Part shown: piece by piece, positions 22,856 through 35,411 of the stretch | Layout of the letters: each line of letters starts with the position of its first letter | How positions within the stretch are numbered: the stretch's first letter is position 1 | From: Pohlia nutans | Taxonomy: Eukaryota; Streptophyta; Bryopsida; Bryales; Mniaceae | NCBI GenBank assembly: GCA_022496805.1 | Contig: CM040088.1 | Coordinates: 806,001 to 870,000, forward strand | Length of the DNA: 64,000 nt | Direction: 5' to 3' | The notes under the pieces: model-generated | The model's database searches: none | Seen by the model: the letters and a program-made list of their open reading frames with translations, nothing else | What the model was told of the DNA's origin: nothing | Program-made: the position numbers and the translations under genes

Positions 22856-23087
22856 AAAACTCGTTTTCTCTGCCTTTCAAGTTGAAATACCAGTTTTGCC
22901 TTGTCTTTCCTCTTGTGGAAGAAAATTACATGACTTTACACATAACTCTATTTACTGCAAATTTTTCATTCAAAGTTTGCAAATATTGGGGTATTTATAG
23001 CACTACCAAAAATTCTAAAAGATATCTAAAACAATTAACAACATGTCACGGTATTAAAGTGTTAACTAGTATGCTATGTGTTGTTCC

Positions 23088-23495
23088 CGGGGAGTGCATT
23101 TAAAGTTAAGATTAGGAATCACGTGAGTGCGTACTTTCGACCCTCCTATGTATATACTAAAAAATCACCTAAAATTCGTAAAAAGAATATGCAATTGTTA
23201 AACACAATCTAAGTTCTTGTTGTATAAATTTTAAAAAATAATCACTTGTAAATATTTTAAATTGATTTTTGAAGCAAAAAACAACACATTTTAGTGCAAA
23301 CTTCTATCATGTTTTTAATAATTTTTTAAAAACATTTGATCCTGAAATTTATACCAAATGATAGATATATACATAATGATTTAGCACCTAAAAAATCTTA
23401 ATTTAAAAACCATTTTACGGCCAAGTATTGTAGGGGATATGCTATTAAAACGCACTCACGTGTATTCCTAATCTTAACTTTACATGCACTCCCCG
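23088..23495. mobile_element. MITE with about 45-bp inverted ends
   Basis: The left end cggggagtgcatttaaagtt, continuing aagattaggaatcacgtgag, is mirrored at 23450-23495. About 408 bp with an AT-rich core. Similar bases (tgttgtt) lie outside both ends but do not form a clean duplication. Confidence 0.7.
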
Positions 23496-23774
23496 AGATG
23501 TTGTTGCCACAACTCTAATACCTTAGCATATACAAAATCTCATGTGGTATAGTCTGTCCAAAATTTATTTTGTTGGTCTCTGCAGTTTAGCTAAGAGTTC
23601 TTCTTTCCGACCTTAGAGGAGAACACATCTTAAAAAAATGTCCTTAGTTACTCCCGAACTTCCTTTTATATATATTCCTAGTGGGACCCGTGCCGTTGAG
23701 CACATTGAGTTTGGGTTGTCTCCTCGCCGGATTCCAGCGCGGAACGATCGAGTGAGACAAAGCGTCCTGCATTG

Positions 23775-23778
<4 letters not shown>

Positions 23779-23827
<49 letters not shown>
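23779..23827. repeat. (AT)n microsatellite
   Basis: About 49 bp of uninterrupted AT. Three overlapping frames that read poly-IY through it are artefacts. Confidence 0.95.
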
Positions 23828-23833
<6 letters not shown>

Positions 23834-24994
23834 CAAACATTGGTATTACACGGATTAATTTTGAAAGTCACAACCATATTTGTTTTTTTGTTTTTAGAAC
23901 AAATATCTAAAAGTCAAAACTTACATTTAATCATCCCTTTCTTTCTATAATTTCTATAATTTTTGAGCATGGAAATTCTTTAAAATTCAATATCTTTAGT
24001 GTTGTATGTCCAAATCATATGAAACTTGTTTGATTCTCTCTCTCTCTAAAAGGGCTTTTGAAACCTACTAGACACACCTCCAACAGCCATAGAGATACAG
24101 GTCGCCGTCACAACAAAACAAACATGCAAACACAATATAGTAAATACTTGTAAATACAACAAATGTACTGTGCAATATTTCTTGTATTTGGAAGTTTGTT
24201 ATCTTGTTTTATTTTTTTGGATTGTGTTCTCTTGTTCATGTTCCATTTGTGTATGTATTCCGATCTTGATCCATGTACCAACTGCTATCAATTTTTAACA
24301 TATAAATATTTGTCCTAAATCGTATACGGAAAGTCATTGTCACTTATAAAATTCACAATAATTATGTATGAGTCTGTTCTTGATATGAAAGATTGCAATG
24401 GAGAAGTTCATTGTTGAACTTCTTTACTTTCATTTTTGAGAATTTAATCCAAATTGTATTTAACTTTGAAGTCACACACTCTCCAAAATCTCATTTTTAA
24501 GTGTACATTATACAGTTCAAAGACACTATAATTTTGCAATTCCATGATTGGATGATTCTCTAATTTTGGCAAATTGTCTCCACTTTGGTTGAGAATACAA
24601 TTATACGGTTACTTTCTAATTTTAATCCATTATATTTCTGATAGTATCAATAACGGTGGAAAAAAAACTACTGAAATACAATGCACGAAGCTACAGTACC
24701 CTAGGCACTAAGAGCGGGCTTCCGTATGAGCATTGGGCCAGTGGATACAACAAAAGAACAAAAATGAGGTCCCAACTTCCACCCATGCTCGGTGAGCATT
24801 GAAAACGGAATTGCAAAGTCACCCACTTCATCCATGTTCAGTGGGCTATGTGATTGGTTGCTTTGTGGAAAATTTCTAATTATATCTATTGAACTGTTCT
24901 ACTAAGGTGTGCATGGAAGTGCTCTGCGCTATTTTATCGGTGGAGAACAAGATTCAAGGACTGGCCCAACTCTGCATAGAAGGAGGTCTAAGGG
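23828..24994. other. AT-rich intergenic DNA, no gene seen
   Basis: No coding or RNA gene was recognised. A short CT run occurs near 24035. Confidence 0.45.
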
Positions 24995-24998
24995 TCAA

Positions 24999-25564
24999 CC
25001 CTTAATAGTCCACACTATAATTCCTTGGTCAAACCTCATCAATTCTTCAATTTAAAATATATTATATTTTATTGGTGTTTTTTTCATATAAATTATTGTT
25101 AAACCGATTTACCTTTATTTTCATAATTATGTAAATAAGAATGAATTTTATAAGATTTTTCAAAGTTTCTTCTTGTAAAAATCATAGTAATTACAAAATG
25201 CTTAAAATAGTATTTTTTAAAAGGGAAAATTTAAATAAGAATGATAAAAGAACAAAATGTAGGTGGCATGCTTCATGAGCTTACATAAAAAGAAACTTGA
25301 TAGAGAAATATTTTCTACAATGTATATTGGAATTTTAGGGTTTTGAGCTTTAAAGTGCTATAAAAAACGCCATTTTAACAATTTTGAAGAATGATAAATT
25401 GAATTAGAAAGTAGAAGATAACCTCCACACTTTCTTAGTTGAAACAATTTTCATTTGAACTTAGGAACTAGATGAAAATCAACGTTTGACTGAAAACGAC
25501 CAAACATGGCACTACGGTTCTACGACCAAACATGGCCCCACAATTCTCCTTGCACGCTTAGGGG
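24999..25564 (-). mobile_element. Partial inverted copy of the fold-back element at 47502-48403
   Basis: Starts with tcaacccttaatagtccaca and ends near cttgcacgcttaggggatga. Compared with the reverse complement of the 47.5-48.4 kb element it keeps both ends (agtccacactataatt, ggtcaaacctcatcaatt; cttgcacgctta) but lacks most of the central hairpin arms. Confidence 0.55.
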
Positions 25565-25844
25565 ATGAGAAGCAAACGACTCTTGAGAATGATTCATTGC
25601 TCCAAAGTGATACAATTTTTTTGTAAAAAAATTTCAATAAATATCTTTTGTTATTCAATGGATGAAGTTGCTAAGAAGCTCCCAAATCTTGAAATGGTAT
25701 TGCTATTTTTGAATGATTGTATATATGTTGTATGAATAAAAAATTCCATCTATATACTACATACTTCATCCACATTCATGGATGATAATAGGTTCATCAC
25801 TACACCAAAGATCACTTTTTGCAATATCTTGGTGCCCTATATCA

Positions 25845-26010
25845 CAATTTTTATATAAATTCATTAATTTTCGTCCAAAAGTGCATTATGACATCGGTTT
25901 AAAGTGACGTGGATCTCTCAAAATCTAGCAATTTTTTATATAAATTCATTCATTTTCATCAAAAAGTGCATTATGACATCGGTTTAAAGTGACGTGGACC
26001 TCTCAAAATC
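25845..26010. repeat. 85-bp tandem duplication
   Basis: Two adjacent units share ttttatataaattcatt, aaaagtgcattatgacatcg and gtttaaagtgacgtgg with few differences, offset by 85 bp. Confidence 0.8.
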
Positions 26011-26249
26011 TGACATAGGAATTCAATGGTGTCTGAATCACGGGCGTATGGTACAAAGAGTTTCAGGACGTGACTCTAGAGGTCCCAAAACCATGTGCAG
26101 TGACAGACCTAAGGTTGCTCAGATCACACCTGAGTGGAAGCCACGCCATCATCATACGGCAGTAAGTACCTGAAAAGTGACGCAGGCCTCCATGACACGG
26201 ACAAACGCAACACCATTCTGACTTCTGAGAGAACTTTGATCAACTTTGA

Positions 26250-26475
26250 TTAACCCCTAAAAAAAGGACCAGGGATTCATGGTTTTAAAAACAAGTTTAA
26301 TAGATCATATTCTGAAAATTATAATTCAGATCGGTACAAATTTTATATCATCAGGATCAACAAAGAACATTGTATGTTGGTAAAAAAAAAAAACTCCACA
26401 TAGGATCTACTCATAAATGCTATATTAATAAATAGATTTAAAATTTAATATAAAAAATGAGGTCCAATTCGGGGT
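26250..26475. mobile_element. Worn copy of the short TTAA-flanked MITE
   Basis: Begins gattaacccctaaaaaaagg and follows the order of 14010-14241 (ggttttaaaa, gatcatattctgaaaa, tatatcatcaggatca). The right end is degraded (gaggtccaattcggggtta). Confidence 0.55.
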
Positions 26476-26676
26476 TACTGGAAAAAGCACTGGGAACAAC
26501 TGAAAGAAAAGTGTCAGTCAGTCAGCGAGCCGCTTTGCCAGCAAGGCCCCACAAGTAAGAGAGTTCCACTCACAGCAGAGACATTCAACTCCCCCTGTAT
26601 CAACTTTTCAACGCTTTCCTCCGTGCTTGACTATCTCTGGCTGACGAGTATTGAACCACCTCTGCCTGCCTGCCTA

Positions 26677-26690
26677 CTTTATAATACCCA
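26677..26690 (+). promoter_or_regulatory. Possible TATA box of the C4H gene
   Basis: The motif ctttataatacc lies about 140 bp before the C4H start codon, a reasonable distance for a plant core promoter with a leader of roughly 110 nt. Inferred by position only. Confidence 0.35.
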
Positions 26691-26822
26691 TGCAGGCAAG
26701 GATTCTCTCCTGCACCCACTACAACAACAAACACTCCCACGGCTCCTTTCAGTTCAATTTTTCTGTGCTCCCCAGTTTGTCTACGAGGTTTTGTGACAGT
26801 TGGTGAGGTTTTGTGAGTTACC

Positions 26823-28768
26823 ATGGGATGGGCGCTGGCTATGGCGGGGGCGCTGGCAGGAGCTGGCGCGACGACGGTGATGGCCGCTGAGATTGGGAGT
26901 AGTAGTTTCCTGGCGCCGGTGATGAACTTGGAAAGCGTGGTGCAGGGGCTGTTTGTGGCTGTGGTGGTAGCATTGATCGTTGTCAAGCTGCGTGCTCCCA
27001 AGCTCAATCTGCCTCCGGGCCCTGTGGCCCTGCCTATCGTCGGCAACTGGTTGCAGGTCCCTCCCTCTCTGTCCCATCACTCACCACCACATTCTTGATC
27101 ACACTTGCCAATGCAAATGCTTCCGAGTCTCTATTGTACCACTAAATTATCAACGCCTAAGCTTCTGAAATTCTGCAACTCCCCACACCGGCTCTTCGAT
27201 GTTAAAGATCAATATTCACAAAAAGATGCATCTGAGATTTTGAACCTTCACTTGACTATTGCGTATCTCCAACTTAACACCACGGGCAGATTAACATTCA
27301 TGAGTTGGGTTCAAATAATTTTGGTGAAGGGATGAATTTATACCATCCATCATAGCTGATCGAGGAGCTTGGTGCTGACATCGATGGGTTGTTGTTGTTC
27401 CAGGTGGGTGATGATTTGAACCACAGGAACTTGGCGGAGATGTCACAGAAGTACGGCGATGTGTTTTTGTTGAAGATGGGGCAGCGCAACCTGGTGGTGG
27501 TATCCTCCCCCGACATCGCCAAGGACGTTCTGCACACGCAAGGGGTGGAATTCGGGTCGCGCACGCGCAACGTGGTGTTCGACATCTTCACGGGCAAGGG
27601 CCAAGATATGGTGTTCACGGTGTACGGCGAGCACTGGCGCCGCATGCGTCGCATCATGACCGTGCCCTTTTTCACCAACAAAGTGGTCCAGCAGTCGCGG
27701 GGCGCGTGGGAGGACGAGGCCCTGCGCGCCATCGACGACATCAAGGCCAAGCCTGAGTCCGGCACCACCGGCGTGGTGATCCGCCGACGCCTGCAGCTCA
27801 TGATGTACAACATCATGTACCGCCTGATGTTCGATTCCCGGTTCGAGAGCGAGGAGGATCCGCTCTACCTCAGGCTCAAGGCTCTCAACGGCGAGCGATC
27901 CCGTTTGGCTCAAAGCTTCGAGTACAACTACGGTGACTTCATCCCTGTACTGCGTCCGTTTCTTCGTGGGTACCTGAAGGTCTGCCAGCAGATCAAAGAC
28001 CGCAGGCTGGCTCTCTTCAAGGAGCATTTCCTGGACGAGCGCAAGAAGCTGCTGAGCACGCGCGGCGCATCTGACGAGAAGTGTGCCATTGACCACATTT
28101 TGGACGCGCAAAAGAAGGGCGAGATCAACGAAGACAACGTGCTGTACATCATCGAGAACATCAACGTGGCCGCCATCGAGACAACCCTGTGGTCGATTGA
28201 ATGGGGCGTGGCGGAGCTCGTGAACAACCCAGAGATGCAAACGAAGATCCGCAACGAGCTCGACCAGATTCTCGGGGAAGGGAACTTGATCACGGAGCCG
28301 GACACGTACAACAACAAGCTGCCGTTCCTGTCGGCGTTCGTGAAGGAAGTGATGCGCCTGCACATGGCCATCCCGTTGCTGGTGCCCCACATGAACCTGC
28401 ACCAGGCCAAGCTCGCGGGCTACGACATCCCTGCCGAGAGCAAGATTCTCGTCAACGCTTGGTGGATCGGCAACAACCCCAAGCTCTGGGACCAACCGGA
28501 GAAATTCATGCCCGAGAGGTTCCTGGACGGCAGCATTGAAGCTTCCGGCAACGACTTCCGGTTCCTGCCGTTCGGGGCCGGGCGACGCTCGTGCCCCGGC
28601 ATCATCATCGCCATGCCGCTCCTGTCCATCGTGCTCGGCCGCATTGTACAGACGTGTGAGCTGCTGCCCCCTCCGGGCGTCAAGAAGGTGGATGTCACCG
28701 AGAAGGGCGGTCAGTTCAGTCTGCACATCGCCACCCACTCCACTGTGGTTGTAAAACCCCGAGCTTAA
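26823..28768 (+). CDS. C4H: trans-Cinnamate 4-hydroxylase, cytochrome P450 CYP73 family (two exons)
   Basis: An ER-bound P450 that hydroxylates trans-cinnamate to p-coumarate, with NADPH-cytochrome P450 reductase as partner; second step of the phenylpropanoid pathway. Exon 1 is 26823-27056 (78 codons), then a GT-AG intron 27057-27403, then exon 2 27404-28768; the junction is phase 0 and joins GNWLQ to VGDDLNHR. The protein is about 532 residues, some 27 longer than the usual 505, due to an Ala/Gly-rich start before the membrane helix (about 38-55). Visible motifs: [16 protein letters not shown] hinge, [21 protein letters not shown]-helix AAIETT (about 334-339), ExxR in KEVMR (393-396), PERF, and heme loop [11 protein letters not shown] with Cys about 475. 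Near-perfect CYP73 signature blocks make function secure. GC-rich codons, especially in exon 2. Confidence 0.96.
27057..27403 (+). other. Single intron of C4H
   Basis: Starts gtccctccct after TTGCAG and ends gttgttgttccag before GTGGGTGAT. It is phase 0 and holds no coding signal. Confidence 0.9.
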
Positions 28769-29214
28769 ATATTAAGATCACCATCATTCTTCATTCATGC
28801 CAATTAGCATGTAGCTAGTCAGTTAGCTTAGTCCAAAAATTAGTATAAAGTAGCTTAATCAATCTATAAGCAACTGCAAGATTGTGAACTGTTGGTCAAA
28901 CAGTTCAATTGTGGATAAACCAATCAATCCTATAAATGTGACGATAAATTTTTACAAACTGTTTGGGCTCGCTACTAAACATCTTAACTACTGCATGCTC
29001 TATCAACTACAAAGTTTGCAAATACTACAGAAAGGTATGCCCACAGTATGGGCCACGCATTGTTCCAGTTTCTAGTTGAAGATAATCTCATACGGTTGTA
29101 CCTAGCGACATGCAAACTTCTTCAACAATGCATGATTATGCAACATATCATATTCTGCATCTCAATCAAAAGAGGAATGTATTTCTTTATCAACGATAGT
29201 TGAGATTTGAGTGT
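28769..29214. other. Convergent intergenic spacer between C4H and the KNL1-like gene
   Basis: About 450 bp that must hold both 3' ends. AT-rich, with no gene. Confidence 0.6.
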
Positions 29215-32200
29215 TCATTGTTTCATACTAACGATGAGTGAGTTTACACTGGAACAAACGCGAAGTAGAAGCTGATGGCCGGGCACTACAGAGGCTACAG
29301 AACGCTTAATTTCTGCTTCAGTGATCTTCCCAGAGAAGCGTCCCGCAGATTCGATCTGAACAGCACAGTCCAACTTCTGATTCATCTCCGTCGCACAATC
29401 CAGCTCATGTCTTCTGCTGTACCTCGTGTGGGTGATTTGCCTCATGTCGAACGACAGAACAAAATCGAACAAGAGCTTACTGTCCGAGAATCGTAGATTT
29501 AAGTGAAGGCCTGAACCTGTCAAAGGAAACAGAATGAATATTATCAGTTTATAGGCTATCGGACATGATTTTGAAACATTTTGGGCCTCAAGTGAAAACA
29601 GAAGTTAGATGTCATAACAATGGAATTCCAGTCAACGATGAATTGTTGAATGGAATTCCTGCGGATATAGACAGGACGGAAAGACCTATATAAAAATAAA
29701 AAGTACAATTAAATAACATACTAAATGAAGAATAAGAACGAGTAGACCTACCAGTTTGAAGCCGGAAATGAGGTATGACGAGGTATTTTCGACAGTTGTT
29801 AACCTCCTCCATGAGATCCAGTAATACCACTACCTTTGAGTGTACACCCTACAACCACAGCATCTCAGTATCAGTCACATGGTACTATTTGCAACTCTGT
29901 CTAATTCAGAAATTACTGGAACGGATCATGACGTCATTTTGTCTAGTTCATATAGGACACGTTGCGGACGTACCTGAACATGATAGAACAAACTTTGAGG
30001 TTGAACTATTTCTTCATGTCCTGACAGAAACCATCTCCATGCTAGTGAAGCATTCATATGCCTATATACCTGCGTGCACACCAGATAAAAGGCCAGTTAT
30101 TCATCCACTTGTGACTCCAGAAACAACAAGCACAAGGAGAAGGTTCCCATCTAACGACGCTAAATAGAAGTGATCTTATTCGACTCATATTCATCACGAA
30201 GTAATGCAGATAATTTTCGACCAGTGAGAAATATGAAATTTATGATGCTCATGAAAAAACAGGGTACAGTATTAGTGCGCGAGAGCTGCAGCAAAACGTC
30301 AGGCATTTCCCTAAGAGCGTTTTTAAGAAAGGAGTTACGATTCCAGCTAACACTGGCATGAAAACTTATTGACCAGGCTATGGAAACCAAACCTACCTGA
30401 TTAATGCTCGCCTCGTTAAGATCAACCGAGCTCTTGGCTACAGTAAACTCGAGATTGTTCACCTTTCGCTCAAAGACACTGGACACAAACAGCAGAGATC
30501 TATGAGCAATACAAATCGCAAACATTCTGCCTGAGGAACACTAATCCTCGACACTGCAAAGAGGCCTGTCCAACATGAAGGAAGAAGAAATCGAGCAACA
30601 TATTCTTCCAAGACAATGGTCATCAAAAGACCATGATACACATTAATGTCAGCATCTGGAGCCCATATACAGTAATGAAATTGAACAATTTCTGCAACCT
30701 GTGAGTAAATAACGACCAGTAGTTGAACTCATGAAGAGCTTGGTCATCTCCAGCTTTCGTGGTCTTGAGATCCCACAACTGTCATAAGAGTATCCACATG
30801 AGAGATCATTACTCAAATAGTAATAACTGATTCCTGTCATTTTTTATAGCCTTCCCAAAAACATCAAAGAACAGAACCCAGAATTTCAATTCCTACAATT
30901 AAGGGTTCCATTGGGGAGCATACGGCTCATAGTCATACCTGCATGCAATTTAGAAGTTGGTATCGCTTTTTGAGTTTGCTAAAATGTGCCTGAGAACAAA
31001 AAGCGGCCATTTCCTTCAACTCGAAGCAAATATCGTTCCTGCATCGCTTCGCAATAGCTTGGTGACAATCCTGAGCTCTTTTCCGTAGCTCCTCAGAGCG
31101 TCTCTCCAGGGCAACAAGCAATTCCTCAGCTACCTGGAATGCACAAAGCAGAAGTAGATTTCAACCACAAGTGCTTGGTTTAACTCACTAACCGTATGGA
31201 AGAGGCATTTTCTGGAACTCCAAATGAGCCAGGGTTCAAATGAGCGAACTCATACAGCACCTGCATCTCCTGAAGCAGTTTTTGCCTTCTTGACTCTCGT
31301 TGAAGGGATTCTACTCTTGATTCATTTGAATCGCTTTCCTGAAATCAGCCATACAACAGTTGTGTAAAAGAAAAATTGTGCTCAACTAGGAGACTTCCAC
31401 TCTATTAAGCTATTAAACATCTCAACGAGTTTTAATAGTCATAAATTGTGTGAATGCAGAAATTTTCTATTGGTGAAAGAATGATAGAAATAATAAAAAA
31501 GATCCCTTCTGAAAGAATAAAAATAAGAAATAAAGCTATTAAGTACATTCATTAGCCACAGTAAACTTTAACAAAGCAAAAGAAGCGACCCTTTTAACAA
31601 ACCTCATCCACATTTTTGAAGCTCTGCACTTCCATTGTACCATCAGGGTCCCGCGTACTGATCTGCTGTTCTGCATCTCCTCGCAGTGACTGCGATTGCA
31701 ACTGACTGTCACTTTCAGGTTGAAAATGCAAAGTCCTCCGAAGCATCTGCTGGGAGTCCGCATCAGATGAAGATTCATCTTGTGCACAGCCGTTGTCCTG
31801 TAGAGACATCATCCTCAGCAACATTTTGCTTGCTACGCTATTCCTAACCTCCTTCGAATGAGATACTTGAGCAAGAGTCTTTGCTCCCTGTTCTGACATG
31901 CATTCAAACATATGTTTCTTCTCTTCTGGAGAAGTAGGTGTGCAAAGTTTGTCAGCCATGGAGTGCGTGGTTTCGTCTTCAATCTGATCTGTTCCTGGCT
32001 GGCGCAAAACAACTTCGTCTCCCTGAACCACCATATCAAGAATTGATTCAGAGCAAGCAATTCTGGTCAAAGAGAAAGTCGTAATTGCATAATGATGTGC
32101 GCAAACTAGATAGGATAGAGACATTCTTGTACATAGACGGTCTCAAGTAAGACTCTAAGCCACATTCCGGTAGAAAAATCAGAAACTTAGACGAACATTC

Positions 32201-35200
32201 TAAACATTGCAGAAATCCAACAAAATACGATAAAGTTGCGCTAGACTTGCCAAAGCTTGAAGGTTGGACTGTTGAGCACTCCAAACAATCTTCCGAGGAT
32301 TCCATCCCAACCCTGACTCAGGTGTTTCAGCATCAGCAGCTAGAAGGTCCTGAACATTTGGAATAGCTGCCGTAATATCTTCTCGGAACGGAGAATCAGT
32401 CGACCCCGTGTCGATTTGCATTGGCACTGTCTGAGCCTTATTAACTAGACGCTGAAAATGATTCGGCCTCCTGGGAGATAAGGGAGTGGTACTCATGTCA
32501 CTGGATACCTCTGCTCTCCAATTGTGCTGGCCCGTATAATCTGCTGTCGCATCTTCGTCTTGAAGGTCTTGGCCTGAACTCTGCGGTGCAATCTGATTCC
32601 TCAGGTTGGCCTCTATAGTATCCACCTTTTCTTGAACGCTGGGAAATGCGTGTCTGGCCATTACATTCTGCATTCAATAACCACTGTGAGTTCAAGCCAG
32701 TAAGTCAACCGAAACATGACAAATGAACAATGCAAGAGAAAATTCCTAGATAGTGAATCATCAACAACATCCTGTGTAATAAGAAAATAAGGTTGAAGAA
32801 AGTCTCTTTCCTGCTCCATTGACCTTGAGACGGAAGTTTCTCTTGTACATTTTTGATGCCCCTTGAAGCTAAACGTGTCTTCGGGATTCTGAAACACGTT
32901 CCTGTTCTTCCCAATGTTTGATTGCAGTTCTTCAGTGTCTTCTTCAAGGCCTCGGTTTGAGACTGTTCGGTTCTCTTCCACTACTGGATTTTGAGCAATA
33001 TCATCGCCCTTCTTGGATGATTTTTCTTTCTGGATGTTGATTTCAGCCGTGAGACCATACACTGGAGAATCCTCAGTATCAACATCACTCTTTCTTTGAA
33101 AAATACGGTTCAGAGGTTCGACACTCGGTGAGTCACAGTTGTAGCCACCCAAAACACATGTCAACTTCGGCATTGCCTCAGTTATCCCCTCTTGATACCT
33201 CTCCGTCATATCCACATCAGACATGTCCATGCGTTGATCCTTATCCTCCCAGAGAAAAGACTTTGCAGAATCAGACGACTTTGTTGGGACAGAAGTGTGC
33301 TGAGGTGCACGTTCATTCCATATTCGAGTAATGTCCATAGAGGTTGTATCCTCATCAGGTGTCGGTATCGAAGTTGCTTGTTTGGTACCCTGGTGAGCAA
33401 AGCCGTCAAAGACTTGCAAACCAATTGATTTCCTCGATTCCTTGTTCACTATACTTTGTTGCAAGGATGACTCCTGTCGCTCAAGACTATATCGACCAAT
33501 TTGCTGTCCAGCCAATGGTTCCGCAGACATCGATTGAGCATGCCCCTGCGACCTCGAGGATTGACTATTGGAATCCATTTTGGGCTTAATAGATACCGAA
33601 GTTTCCTTCTGTGCGGCAGACGTGCTCATTCTTTTGAGGTTCCTCTCATAGTGCCTCAAAGGCACAGGGGAATCCTCACTAGCACCAGCACCAGACTGTA
33701 CAGAAGGATTAAATATAATGTCATCATCAACCAGGGCGAGGTTGGGGTCAGAAGCTTGGTGAACTCGTGACTCTAGCACTGTGCGCTCTGGTTCCATTGA
33801 CTCAGATTCTTTGAGAGTAGTTGATGTGTGCACATCCCGGTTGAACAACCTCTCATCAGTCCCTGAATCAATCTCCATAGTTGATTCATTTCCACCAGCA
33901 TGAGACTGAGAAGTATTCTCCATAGATACATTATCATCATAGTCAAACGCTGATGTCCTATTTTTTGATGTCATGACCGGCCTGCTTGCATGCAACTCTG
34001 TGTCTTTACTCGCCCTGCTTCCTTGCATCTGTGATCTATCCGCGTCACGCACATTCCTGGTGTCTGCATTTTGTTCTGCCTCGTCTAAGAACAATTTGCG
34101 CCTATCATCATTTGAGACAGGTGAACTGGTATCCATTGAGACCGTATTATCAACACCAAGTAGGGATCCAGACCTTTCAATTTGCATGCTTGGCAGCCTT
34201 CCTTGTGACGTTGCATCATCTTCTGTCCAATTGTCCCCGCCCTCCATTGTGCTCTCGTCAGCATCGTGAACGCTCAACTCCTTCCGTGAGGACATGTGTT
34301 TGGCCAAGACTCTGACAATAGAGAGCCCCTCAAATGATCCCTGGCTCATGTCACTGACGTCGCCGTCACCTTTGTGCCAAGTGGGTTGATCCAGCATCTT
34401 CTTTTCTCCCTCCTGCGCTTTCATTCCGGGCCACACCACCGTCAACTCCATGTCCGTGTAAGTGGCGGTTTCACGACCCTCAGAAAGACGTTGCAATGGC
34501 TGCTTCGCAAGCATTTGTGACATTCTAGTGTTAAACGTCTGACTGTCCATTGTCATGTTGTCTGCTTCTTCCACTGACATGCTCTGCTCGCCAATCGTTA
34601 TATGACGAAGATCAACTGGCCCCGTATTTTCATCACAGCTGCAGTTCAGTCTAGGACATGAGTTCGTGAATTCAACAGCCAAGAAACTTAAGCTATCTAC
34701 TGAATTGGATAGAGAGAATATCATGTCATGATAGTACCGAGATCATTGATGACACAATTTTTAGCACAGTTAGTAAGAAACGGAAGTCATTTATAAGTGA
34801 ATGTGTTTGTAATCTGTGGTTGCTTACGCAAACTCAATTACGCAACATGTGATCAGCAGTACACAATGACCGAGGACTTAACTGTATCTCAAGGAGGAAA
34901 CTCATGTGATATAGGATTGGTAATAGAATGGGATGTGTAGGGCTTACCTTCCAAATGCAGAATTCTCATGATCATCGAGCCAGTTACTAGGTTTCAAAAA
35001 CTCTTCCTCTTCCTTCTGAGTGTCCCGTAGAGCTAGGGGCCGTCTCCCTCGCCTTCTCTGGCGGGCGTTGCTTCCTACACTGGTCGGCACATTCTCTTTG
35101 TCCATGTCGTTCTCGTCCTGTCGCCTTCCCCTGGCAGCAGACAGTCTCTCCGAGCGTCGCTGCGGACTTCGGGATGAGCTCGTGGGTGAGGATTGCGCTG

Positions 35201-35411
35201 ATAAATGCGACATGGTGCCCTCTGGAGGCGTCTCGTAATCATCATCGCGTGCAAAGACATGGATCGAAGGCTGCTCCGCAAAGCTGACCCGGCGCAAGGA
35301 CGACCGCCGTCTCTTGCGATTCTGAATGGCGCTGCTGCCATCGAAAAGCTCACATGTCGAGCCATCATCCAGGCCTCGAAAATCCATCGTCGGGGTAGCG
35401 GGAGCGTCCAT
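29215..35411 (-). CDS. KNL1: KNL1/Spc105-type kinetochore scaffold protein (ten-exon model)
   Basis: Outer-kinetochore scaffold that docks PP1 and the checkpoint and binds the Mis12/Ndc80 network. A phase-consistent model: 35411-34948, 34638-32824, 32653-32229, 32105-31603, 31338-31261, 31133-30939, 30778-30642, 30478 (or 30499)-30268, 29833-29752, 29516-29215; about 1,403 residues. Exon 1 has RRSSLRRVSFAEQPSIHVF, i.e. the RVSF PP1-docking motif (35280-35291) in the basic context typical of KNL1. Exon 2 carries MELT-type motifs: TDMELTVVW, TSMDITRIW and weaker STMEIDSGT, VSMENTS, RMDMSDVDMT. Exons 5-6 encode a coiled coil (LQRESRRQKLLQEMQVAEEL and on). Exons 7-10 look like the RWD-type C-terminus (ALREMPDVLLQLSRTNT, VVVLLDLMEEVNNCRKY, GLHLNLRFSD). 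The exon 2/3 junction is the least certain; an alternative acceptor after TTGAATGCAG exists. Identity is inferred from motif order, not a search. Confidence 0.82.
33327..33338 (-). other. MELT-type motif (MDIT) in KNL1
   Basis: Codons for M-D-I-T within TTSMDITRIWNE. The M-[ED]-[LI]-T pattern is the Mps1 phosphosite that recruits Bub3-Bub1 in other eukaryotes. Confidence 0.6.
34440..34451 (-). other. Canonical MELT motif in KNL1
   Basis: Codons for M-E-L-T within TYTDMELTVVWPG. The upstream aromatic (Y) and acidic residue fit the wider MELT-repeat context. Function inferred from family. Confidence 0.7.
35280..35291 (-). other. RVSF motif (PP1 docking) in KNL1
   Basis: The four codons read R-V-S-F inside RRVSFAEQ, preceded by a basic RKRRRSSL run. 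In animal and fungal KNL1 this site binds protein phosphatase 1, and Aurora B phosphorylation of the Ser blocks it. Function here is inferred from that family. Confidence 0.75.

Noticed and set aside
23613..23910. Three frames of 75-90 codons reading poly-IY
   Set aside because: They are translations of the (AT)n microsatellite.
27443..28738. 431-codon open frame on the minus strand
   Set aside because: It is the antisense shadow of C4H exon 2. High GC at third positions removes stops, and the translation is low-complexity H/L/R/V-rich.
30361..30397. GT-AG pair inside KNL1 exon 8 (after ATTAATCAG)
   Set aside because: The resulting intron would be only about 44 nt and the phases do not match, whereas the exon reads through without a stop.
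31193..31260. Longer KNL1 exon 5 ending at ATACG|GTTAGT
   Set aside because: Joining it to the next exon creates an immediate stop (CGG TAG). The donor after GAGATGCAG keeps the frame and the coiled coil.
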